Assembly (NCBI GenBank): GCA_002869305.1
Contig: PKTC01000507.1
Coordinates: 1-5,844 of the forward strand
Direction of reading: 5' to 3'
DNA: 5,844 nt
Source of the DNA: Marinilabiliales bacterium
Lineage (GTDB): Bacteria; Bacteroidota; Bacteroidia; Bacteroidales; UBA12077
Shown here: one piece after another, positions 1 through 5,201 of the stretch
How the letters are laid out: every line of letters starts with the position of its first letter
Numbering within the stretch: position 1 is the stretch's first letter
Program-made: the position numbers and the translations under genes
Notes under the pieces: model-generated
Seen by the model: only the letters and a program-made list of their open reading frames with translations
Told to the model about the DNA's origin: nothing
Database searches by the model: none

Positions 1-801
1 CTTGCAAAGAAATTGATTTCGACAATTAAAAAAGTGTCTGATAAACCTATTAAATTTCTTATTCTAACTCATTCCCATTTAGATCATATAAATGGAGTAG
101 AAGGTTTTCCAAATGAGGTTATAATAATAGCCCATGAAAACCTTTCAGAAAATCTTCATTTTACTGAAGAAAGAAATAAGGAAATAATAGAAAACTTTTA
201 CCCTCCTTATTTGGAACAATTAAAATCTAAAATGGATTCAATTTCAAATAAAAATTCAGATGAATATATCGCTTTAAAGAAAAGTTATGATGATGAAATG
301 GATTTTTGTAATGAATTAAAAACTGTGCAGTTCAAAGAACCTAATATTACCTTTGATGAAAAATATAAGCTCGAAATAGGAGGTGATATAATTATTCTTG
401 AATATCTAAGTGCTGCACACACGAATGACAATATTGTTGTGAAATTTACAAAACATAATGCCATGAATACAGGAGATTTAATATTTAACAATGCAATCCC
501 ATTTGTAAGGGTAGATCACGGTGCAAATACAAAAGGATGGATAAAGACATTAGAAACACTTTATGAGGAAGGCTATGATCATATTATACCTGGTCATGGT
601 GAACTTGGCAATAATGAACTGCTTAAAGTTCAATCTGAATATTTCATCAAATTGACAGGAAAAATTCAATCACTAAAAAAGGACGGTTACACCCTGGAAG
701 AAATTAAAGAAAAAATTGACATAGCCGAATTTGGATTAACACAAAGTGCTAGTCAATTCCCAGTAAATATTGAAGCAATTTTTAATGAGTTGAAAGATTA
801 G
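1..801 (+). CDS. MBL-fold metallo-hydrolase, 5'-truncated by the window edge
   Basis: This is a metal-dependent hydrolase of the metallo-beta-lactamase fold. The frame is open from the first base, giving 267 codons including the stop, so the true start lies upstream; the TTG at 13 sits inside conserved fold sequence and is not the start. All the usual metal ligands are visible: HSHLDH at residues 24-29 of the visible frame (bases 70-87), His140 in AAHTNDN (418-420), Asp159 in NTGDL (475-477) and His199 in PGHG (595-597). Between the first and second ligand groups lies a charged, probably helical stretch (about residues 45-110). The missing N-terminus prevents any call on a signal peptide. The substrate cannot be read from the sequence: the fold covers beta-lactamases, glyoxalase II, lactonases and others. 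The gene converges on the AOR gene and is separated from it by a strong hairpin, so a shared pathway is not implied. The fold is certain; the specific function is unknown. Confidence 0.9.
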   Translation, partial: LAKKLISTIKKVSDKPIKFLILTHSHLDHINGVEGFPNEVIIIAHENLSENLHFTEERNKEIIENFYPPYLEQLKSKMDSISNKNSDEYIALKKSYDDEMDFCNELKTVQFKEPNITFDEKYKLEIGGDIIILEYLSAAHTNDNIVVKFTKHNAMNTGDLIFNNAIPFVRVDHGANTKGWIKTLETLYEEGYDHIIPGHGELGNNELLKVQSEYFIKLTGKIQSLKKDGYTLEEIKEKIDIAEFGLTQSASQFPVNIEAIFNELKD

Positions 802-803
802 CA

Positions 804-845
804 AAAAATAAAAGGCTTGGTTAATAATTAACCAAGCCCTTCATT
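804..845. terminator. Bidirectional hairpin terminator between convergent genes
   Basis: There is a perfect 11-bp stem, GGCTTGGTTAA at 814-824 pairing with TTAACCAAGCC at 828-838, with a 3-base TAA loop. Read on the minus strand, the hairpin is followed at once by an almost pure T tract (complement of 804-813), making a strong intrinsic terminator for the AOR gene. Read on the plus strand it is followed by CTTCATTTTT, a weaker but plausible terminator for the hydrolase gene ending at 801. Confidence 0.9.
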
Positions 846-861
846 TTTATGTAAATTAATT

Positions 862-3015
862 TTATTGAAGTTCTTTAACTGTTTCTATTAATTCAGGAAG
901 ATCCATTCCTAAATCTTTTAAGTGCTCAATTTTTGGAACACCATTCGAATTCCAGCCACGACGCTTATATACCGCATCTAATAGTTTTTCATACTGACCT
1001 TCTCTGTATTTTCTTGTTGCAGCCATTTTTTCTTCGATAGACATACTTGTTGGATCAACACCAATGATCTCTTTTAACTGCTTATTATAGTGTTCTTCTT
1101 TTGATAAATATTCAGCTTTTGTTACAGGACCTGCTGCACGATAGGGTTGAGCATCATCTTTACGCACACCATATCCACGACGAATATTGAAAATACGTTG
1201 GAAATTATATACTCTTTCCGATTGACGAATCATCTCATGTTTATCAAATTCTAAACCAGTTACTGCTTTGAAAACAGTTACATAGTTATCAACGTGCTCA
1301 GGTACTTTAGCAGGCTCATCTGTTTCTGCATTGTTCTCAGGCTCAACATCGTTCCATGGAAGTTTACATAAACCCACTAAACCAAACCAGGTACGGAACA
1401 TTGGGAAATAATGCAATGCTTCAGCTTTATCTTCGAATGTAGGAATTTGGTTATTTACCATATCCATAAAAATTAGCCAGGCTTCGTCGTGCTGTGGACC
1501 TTTATTAGTCATAGCATAACCACCTTGCTGAGCTAGTGATTCTTTAGAAACATATTGAGAATACTCTAAACCTTTATTTTCCATTCCGATGTCTTGCATA
1601 AATTGAGCATCACCCCAACCCTTTTCTGCAAACATTTGTTTCATTTTACGAACACCTTGACCTGCAATCAGGCCAAATCCTTCTCCACGTCCCATTTGGT
1701 GTAAAACTTCCATTGCAGCATCTGCATTACCAAAGTTTAATTTTAATCCACCGGTACGTTCTTCGTTAAGGATTCCATTCTCGTAACATTCCATTACAAA
1801 TCCCATGATAGTACCAAAAGTAATAGTACAAATACCATAAGTATCACAATAGAAATTGGATTCAATGGTAAAATCAGGATTAAAAATACCCATGATTGAA
1901 CCATTTGAAGATGTTGTTTCGTATTCAGGTCCATCAACAATTACTTTATCACCGGCATAAGGGCCGGTTCTTAATAAGTAATTATCAACTCCCTTGGCGC
2001 ATGACATATTACATCCTATCCAGCAACCATCAGGTACACCTTGTGTAAAGAATGATTTCCAAACTTTTGAATGAATCTTATCTGCGTCTTTATGATGTCC
2101 ATATTGGAAGTTATTTGTTGGCAACAAATCATAATCATTCATGATATTCGTAAGGTGTGCTGTTCCAATACCTTTCATATCACATTGTGATGCATCAAGT
2201 TCTCTCATCTCACGATTGAAACGCTTACCACGCTCCATGATAGCTTCCATATCAACCACATTGTTTAAGTTACCTTTTACACCAGGTACTTTAGCCACCA
2301 ATGCCTTAATTTTTTTATCTCTGAAAACAGTTCCTATACCACCACGACCGGCTTGCTTTAAACGAACAAGTTTACGTTTGTTATCCCAGAAAGTAAAGTT
2401 AAGCATACCAATTAAAGTATGATCAGCAGCTGATCCAGCAGAAACAACAGAAACATTTTTTCTGTCTTTCTCGTCATCTGAATACATTTCATGTAATACT
2501 TCACCTAAAACATGGCTATCAATTGGCTCTTCAGGAGCCTCTATTATTTCTACTTTACCATTTACCCCATCAAGAAATACAATAACTTCTTTGTCAGCTT
2601 TACCTTGAATCTCAACAGCGTCAAATCCTGCAAATTTTGAAAATGGACCAAAATGACCACCCACGTTTGAATCCATTACAGAATCTGTTTGAGGAGATAT
2701 AGATACTACCAAAGCTTTACCAGTACCTGAATATTGAGTAATACCACAAATAGGACCGCCTGCAATAACAATTTCATTTTCTGGATCATTCCATTTGGTT
2801 TCAGGCTTTGTAGCATCCCATAATAATCTTAAACCATAACCTTTTCCTCCTATGAATTTTTCTTTCATCTGCTGTGGAACTGGTTTCTCTTTGATTTCAT
2901 TCGATCCAACATTAATATATAATGTACGATCGTTATACCCTTTGTCTATTGGACGAAGCTCATATTTCCATTCCTTAAGAAGTTTGTGAGCTGATTTCAT
3001 TTTTTGAATATCCAT
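862..3015 (-). CDS. Aldehyde:ferredoxin oxidoreductase family protein (tungsten-pterin enzyme)
   Basis: This 717-residue protein belongs to the AOR family, cytoplasmic enzymes that use a tungsten (sometimes molybdenum) bis-pterin and one [4Fe-4S] cluster, classically for aldehyde-carboxylate interconversion with ferredoxin. The N-terminal AOR domain covers about residues 30-240, with GGKGYGLRLLWD (56-67), AGGPICG (85-91), NVGGHFGPFSKFAG (117-130) and GRGGIGTVF (223-231). Cluster ligands are probably Cys331, Cys335, Cys339 and Cys550. The first DXXGL(C/D)-type pterin motif is DTYGIC (391-396); the second reads GLVGLC (545-550), with Gly in place of Asp. PEYET (363-367) and the C-terminal RRGWNSNGVP (685-694) region also fit the family. 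At 717 residues it is longer than the roughly 605-residue Pyrococcus AOR, so an aldehyde substrate is not assured. No signal peptide or adjacent electron-transfer subunit is seen. The ATG at 3015 is preceded by AAGGAA about 8 nt upstream. A divergent ThiF/ThiS-like operon lies next to it. Confidence 0.93.
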   Translation of the reverse strand: MDIQKMKSAHKLLKEWKYELRPIDKGYNDRTLYINVGSNEIKEKPVPQQMKEKFIGGKGYGLRLLWDATKPETKWNDPENEIVIAGGPICGITQYSGTGKALVVSISPQTDSVMDSNVGGHFGPFSKFAGFDAVEIQGKADKEVIVFLDGVNGKVEIIEAPEEPIDSHVLGEVLHEMYSDDEKDRKNVSVVSAGSAADHTLIGMLNFTFWDNKRKLVRLKQAGRGGIGTVFRDKKIKALVAKVPGVKGNLNNVVDMEAIMERGKRFNREMRELDASQCDMKGIGTAHLTNIMNDYDLLPTNNFQYGHHKDADKIHSKVWKSFFTQGVPDGCWIGCNMSCAKGVDNYLLRTGPYAGDKVIVDGPEYETTSSNGSIMGIFNPDFTIESNFYCDTYGICTITFGTIMGFVMECYENGILNEERTGGLKLNFGNADAAMEVLHQMGRGEGFGLIAGQGVRKMKQMFAEKGWGDAQFMQDIGMENKGLEYSQYVSKESLAQQGGYAMTNKGPQHDEAWLIFMDMVNNQIPTFEDKAEALHYFPMFRTWFGLVGLCKLPWNDVEPENNAETDEPAKVPEHVDNYVTVFKAVTGLEFDKHEMIRQSERVYNFQRIFNIRRGYGVRKDDAQPYRAAGPVTKAEYLSKEEHYNKQLKEIIGVDPTSMSIEEKMAATRKYREGQYEKLLDAVYKRRGWNSNGVPKIEHLKDLGMDLPELIETVKELQ

Positions 3016-3054
3016 ATCTGTTTTCCTTAAAATTTATTTCGTTTTTTAGCTTTT

Positions 3055-3085
3055 CAAAAGTATAAAAATATGGCATGCATTAAAA
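3055..3085 (-). promoter_or_regulatory. Putative Bacteroidota-type promoter of the AOR gene
   Basis: On the minus strand, TACTTTTG (3062 down to 3055) matches all the fixed positions of the Bacteroidota -7 consensus TAnnTTTG. A TTTT at 3085-3082 lies 19 bp upstream, where a TTTG/TTG -33 box is expected, and matches it imperfectly. Transcription would begin near 3048 and leave a leader of roughly 30 nt. The match comes from inspection only; AT-rich DNA gives chance matches. Confidence 0.5.
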
Positions 3086-3212
3086 GTATAAAATGACTTA
3101 AATCAATATGTTATAGAATACATATCGAACTTTAGAATGAATACTTTATTACATATATGAATATGAGCATTTTATCATATACTTGTTTCGAACATAAACT
3201 AAATATAAATTG

Positions 3213-3220
3213 TAAATTTG
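3213..3220 (+). promoter_or_regulatory. Putative -7 element of the DUF364-thiF-thiS operon
   Basis: TAAATTTG matches the Bacteroidota -7 consensus TAnnTTTG at every fixed position and lies 32 bp before the ATG at 3253, implying a leader of about 26 nt. The -33 region is poor: TTGTTTCG at 3183-3190 is the nearest TTG-bearing stretch but its spacing is longer than usual. An activator might therefore be needed. Confidence 0.45.
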
Positions 3221-3252
3221 TACAATTATTAAATATCTGATGACATTTATCA

Positions 3253-3951
3253 ATGAAGGAACCTCTAGAATATTATTTTGAAAAATATGGAATTGATTTG
3301 CAAGGTGTACATCAAATTATTTGTGGTGAAAAATACGTAGCTGTCTTGTTGAAAAACGGAAATATTGGTGTTTGTGCTACTTTGGGAAATTATGTTAATA
3401 TAAATTTAAGAGATCTTAGAATCCCGGATATAAATAATATACAACATCGAATTGTTTTAAATGCTTATTATAATGCAGTTTATAACTACCAAAATGAATA
3501 TACTACAAGCATTGACATTTTCGAAAGAATTGAATTTAAAAAATATAACAAGATTGTAATGATCGGTTTCTTTCGTTCGTTAATCGAGAAATTTGAGAAT
3601 GAAAATCTAGACCTGGTAATTTTTGATAAAACAGCTAAAGATGAGAAACTTTCGGATATGAGCAATCAATTAACAGATGTTTCTGAAGCTGATGCACTAA
3701 TACTTTCATCAACCACTGTTTTTAACAACACATTTTTGGAGCTAACGAATGCTACCAAGGAAGGATGTGATATATATACTTTAGGACCATCAACCATCTT
3801 AGATCGGGAAATGCTACAGTATAAAAATATCAAACTATTATTTGGTGCTATCTTTGAACCCAATGATATCAATACTTTAAAAATTATTCAACAAGATGGA
3901 GGAACAAAACAGTTTTTACCATTTATGAAAAAAGTATTTCTAAAACCTTAA
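3253..3951 (+). CDS. DUF4213/DUF364 putative heavy-metal-chelation protein
   Basis: This 232-residue cytoplasmic protein has the two-part layout of the DUF4213 plus DUF364 family, described in Pfam as putative heavy-metal chelation: an N-terminal domain (about residues 5-85) followed by a Rossmann-like DUF364 domain (about 95-225). Recognisable segments are MIGFFRSL (103-110), where family members usually have a VGxFPxL-like strand-loop, LSSTTVFNNT (151-160), LGPSTIL (177-183) and the hallmark DGGTKQF (215-221). The biochemical role of the family is not established. It is the first gene of a compact operon: its TAA ends 3 nt before the thiF-like ATG, so the two are probably translationally coupled. 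Given the E1/sulfur-carrier partners and the adjacent AOR gene, a role in handling tungstate, molybdate or the metallated pterin is plausible but inferred. The ATG at 3253 is the natural start; no clear Shine-Dalgarno sequence precedes it, as is common in Bacteroidota. Confidence 0.82.
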   Translation: MKEPLEYYFEKYGIDLQGVHQIICGEKYVAVLLKNGNIGVCATLGNYVNINLRDLRIPDINNIQHRIVLNAYYNAVYNYQNEYTTSIDIFERIEFKKYNKIVMIGFFRSLIEKFENENLDLVIFDKTAKDEKLSDMSNQLTDVSEADALILSSTTVFNNTFLELTNATKEGCDIYTLGPSTILDREMLQYKNIKLLFGAIFEPNDINTLKIIQQDGGTKQFLPFMKKVFLKP

Positions 3952-3954
3952 GAT

Positions 3955-4536
3955 ATGAACTTTGAAGAAATTAAAAATAAATTAAGGAATTATACAGTTG
4001 GTATTGCTGGTGCAGGAGGCTTAGGCTCTAATTGCGCAGTTGCTATTGCTAGAGTTGGTGTTGGCAAAATCATTATTTCTGATTTTGATATCGTTTATGA
4101 ATCAAATTTGAATCGCCAGTATTTCTTTAAAGATCAAATAGGACTTAGAAAAGTAGATGCTTTAAAAGCAAATATTGAAAGAATAAATCCTGAAATTGAA
4201 GTACTTGACCATTTTATTAAGCTAGATGAAAATAATATTATTGATATTTATAAAGATTGTGATTTGGTGGTTGAAGCTTTCGATCTTGCTGAAATGAAGA
4301 AAATGTTGATTGAAACATTTTTATCAGAACTTCCAAAAATGCCTATTGTTTTAGGTTTAGGAATGGCTGGATTTGGTAAAAGCAATACGATAAAATTTCG
4401 AAAAGCTGAAAATTTATATATTTGCGGCGACGAAATATCGGAAATTGCGGATAATAATCCACCACTAGCTCCGAGAGTTGGGATGGTAGCTAATATGCAG
4501 GCAAATACTGTATTAGAAATCTTATTAAACAGTTAA
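3955..4536 (+). CDS. ThiF-family E1-like sulfur-carrier adenylyltransferase
   Basis: This 193-residue protein is an E1-like enzyme of the ThiF/MoeB/HesA superfamily, which adenylates the C-terminal glycine of a small ubiquitin-fold sulfur carrier. The nucleotide-binding GAGGLGSN lies at 19-26, followed by acidic Asp43 and Asp45, the adenylation signature NLNRQ (51-55), Lys66 in GLRKVDA, Asp110 in EAFD, and the C-terminal APRVGMVANMQAN (172-184). It is short compared with MoeB or classical ThiF of about 250 residues, and lacks the paired CXXC zinc motifs, which resembles the compact 'ThiF family 2' group. Cys157 in YICGD is the most conspicuous candidate if a thiol takes part. It sits between the DUF364 gene (3-nt gap) and the carrier gene (2-nt gap). 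No thiG, thiH or thiC is visible, so charging a MoaD-like carrier for pterin dithiolene synthesis is as likely as thiazole formation, and the AOR neighbour favours the former. I withhold the symbol thiF for that reason. Confidence 0.9.
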   Translation: MNFEEIKNKLRNYTVGIAGAGGLGSNCAVAIARVGVGKIIISDFDIVYESNLNRQYFFKDQIGLRKVDALKANIERINPEIEVLDHFIKLDENNIIDIYKDCDLVVEAFDLAEMKKMLIETFLSELPKMPIVLGLGMAGFGKSNTIKFRKAENLYICGDEISEIADNNPPLAPRVGMVANMQANTVLEILLNS

Positions 4537-4538
4537 GT

Positions 4539-4742
4539 ATGAAGATTACACTAAATAATAGACCAGAATCAATAGGGAAAGAGCAAGTAAGTGTTTCTGA
4601 ATTACTAGAATTAAAAAATTTTACTTTTAAAATGCTAGTTATAAAAGTGAATGGCAAACTTATAAAAAAGGGTGCCTATAGTAGCGTTAATATTTATGAT
4701 GGTGATGATGTTACTGTGCTTCATTTAGTGAGTGGAGGATAA
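4539..4742 (+). CDS. ThiS/MoaD-like sulfur carrier protein with C-terminal Gly-Gly
   Basis: This 67-residue protein is a ubiquitin-fold (beta-grasp) sulfur carrier. The C-terminal Gly66-Gly67 would be adenylated by the E1 enzyme encoded just upstream and converted to a thiocarboxylate that donates sulfur. Typical ThiS-type segments are the N-terminal strand KITLNNRP (2-9), the central VIKVNGKLI (34-42), DGDDVTVL (54-61) and the tail HLVSGG (62-67). The length matches ThiS (about 66 residues) better than MoaD (about 80). The ATG at 4539 lies 2 nt after the thiF-like stop, which suggests coupled translation. It is the last gene of the three-gene operon, with no clear hairpin terminator after it. 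The likely job, inferred from context, is sulfur donation to molybdopterin for the neighbouring AOR enzyme; thiazole synthesis is the alternative. Confidence 0.88.
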   Translation: MKITLNNRPESIGKEQVSVSELLELKNFTFKMLVIKVNGKLIKKGAYSSVNIYDGDDVTVLHLVSGG

Positions 4743-4791
4743 TTTCAGTTTTTTGTTAATAGTTTTTAGTTTTAGGTTATTCACATTTCTA

Positions 4792-4819
4792 AACTTTCAA
4801 CTTTTAACTTTCAACTTTT
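4792..4819. repeat. Tandem heptamer repeat, four units alternating AACTTTC/AACTTTT
   Basis: Four contiguous 7-base units occupy 4792-4798, 4799-4805, 4806-4812 and 4813-4819. They alternate AACTTTC and AACTTTT, so the array is also two perfect copies of a 14-base unit. It lies in the spacer, outside any gene. My recollection is that similar AACTTTY-type strings occur between genes in many Bacteroidota genomes, which would make this a dispersed intergenic repeat rather than a local operator. Confidence 0.85.
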
Positions 4820-4827
4820 AATTAAAA

Positions 4828-4859
4828 TTTGTTAATACTTTATGCTTTTATTACTTTCC
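4828..4859 (+). promoter_or_regulatory. Weak candidate promoter for the ftsB-like gene
   Basis: TTTG at 4828-4831 matches the Bacteroidota -33 box, and 20 bp later TACTTTCC (4852-4859) partly matches the -7 consensus TAnnTTTG, missing the final TG. Transcription would start around 4866, about 24 nt before the ATG. Spacing is good but the -7 match is incomplete, and the region is AT-rich enough for chance hits. Confidence 0.3.
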
Positions 4860-4889
4860 TTGAAATCTAATTTATAGTAATATTGTAGT

Positions 4890-5201
4890 ATGAGTACTGC
4901 ACTTAAAATATGGAAAAAAATTCTTCCTTTCGCAAAGAATAAGTTTATTCTCACATTACTCATTTTTATCATCTGGATTTTATTTTTTGATCGTAACAAC
5001 CTTATCGACAGAGTTAAAGAATTAAGCCATCTGCGTCAGTTAGAGAACGACAAAAAATATTATATTGAAAGGATCGATAAGGACTCTAAACGTTTAGAAC
5101 AACTAAAAACCAACAACAGAAACCTTGAAAAATTCGCCCGGGAACAATATTTAATGAAAAAAGACAACGAAGACATTTTCGTAATTGTTGAAGAAGATTA
5201 A
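4890..5201 (+). CDS. Septum formation initiator, DivIC/FtsB family
   Basis: This 103-residue bitopic membrane protein belongs to the DivIC/FtsB family. These proteins join the FtsL-FtsQ divisome subcomplex that activates septal peptidoglycan synthesis. It has a short basic cytoplasmic N-terminus (residues 1-18), a single transmembrane helix (about 19-33, FILTLLIFIIWILFF), and then a predicted extracytoplasmic coiled coil (about 38-81) with hydrophobic heptad positions such as Leu38, Val42, Leu45, Ile59, Ile62, Leu69, Leu72 and Leu79. The C-terminal LEKFAREQYLMKKDNEDIFV (79-98) is the family's conserved end. Length and layout are normal. It follows a spacer and probably has its own promoter; the sulfur-carrier operon upstream appears unrelated. 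Its TAA overlaps the stop codon of the convergent glycosyltransferase gene. FtsB and DivIC are hard to tell apart in this phylum, so no symbol is given. Confidence 0.9.
   Translation: MSTALKIWKKILPFAKNKFILTLLIFIIWILFFDRNNLIDRVKELSHLRQLENDKKYYIERIDKDSKRLEQLKTNNRNLEKFAREQYLMKKDNEDIFVIVEED

Larger units (their letters stand above)
3016..3252. promoter_or_regulatory. Divergent AT-rich intergenic regulatory region
   Basis: This 237-bp gap separates the start codons of the AOR gene (-) and the DUF364 operon (+), so both promoters must lie here unless transcription starts farther away. It is very AT-rich and carries no credible small gene or hairpin RNA. Notable contents are a -7-type element for each direction, a 12-bp direct repeat 26 bp apart (3056-3067 and 3082-3093), a dyad resembling a CRP/FNR-family site (3093-3106), and a direct-plus-inverted ATATGA/TCATAT cluster (3155-3180). 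Shared control of the enzyme and its putative maturation genes is inferred from this arrangement. Confidence 0.6.
4743..4889. other. AT-rich intergenic spacer between the carrier and ftsB-like genes
   Basis: This 147-bp spacer is T-rich on the plus strand and holds no gene that I can support. Its first half has loose AGTTTT-type repetition without a stable hairpin, so the operon has no obvious intrinsic terminator. The middle contains the heptamer repeat described separately, and the right part may hold the promoter of the division gene. Confidence 0.6.

Noticed and set aside
13..15. TTG as the start codon of the MBL-fold hydrolase
   Set aside because: The frame is open upstream to the window edge, and this TTG lies only 19 codons before the HSHLDH motif; the fold needs N-terminal beta strands before that point, so the gene starts outside the window.
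285..491. Minus-strand open frame inside the MBL-fold gene
   Set aside because: It is fully antisense to a gene with clear catalytic motifs and shows no recognisable protein features.
1..801. True beta-lactamase (antibiotic resistance)
   Set aside because: The zinc ligands define only the fold superfamily; nothing else in the visible part points to beta-lactam hydrolysis, and no resistance or mobile context is present.
2141..2422. Plus-strand open frame inside the AOR gene
   Set aside because: It is antisense to conserved AOR sequence, including the GRGGIG region, and its translation is low-complexity and family-less.
3071..3086. Sigma-54 promoter beginning TGGCAT
   Set aside because: TGGCAT resembles the -24 box, but the -12 position reads AAAAG instead of TTGC, so the essential GC is absent.
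3666..3872. Minus-strand open frame inside the DUF364 gene
   Set aside because: It is antisense to the conserved DUF364 domain, with no motif or start context of its own.
3955..4742. Thiamine thiazole biosynthesis operon
   Set aside because: Only the E1 and carrier are present, with no thiG, thiH, thiC or thiE nearby and no TPP riboswitch-like leader upstream; kept only as an alternative role.
4743..4791. Intrinsic terminator after the sulfur-carrier gene
   Set aside because: There are T runs, but no stable GC-containing hairpin precedes them.
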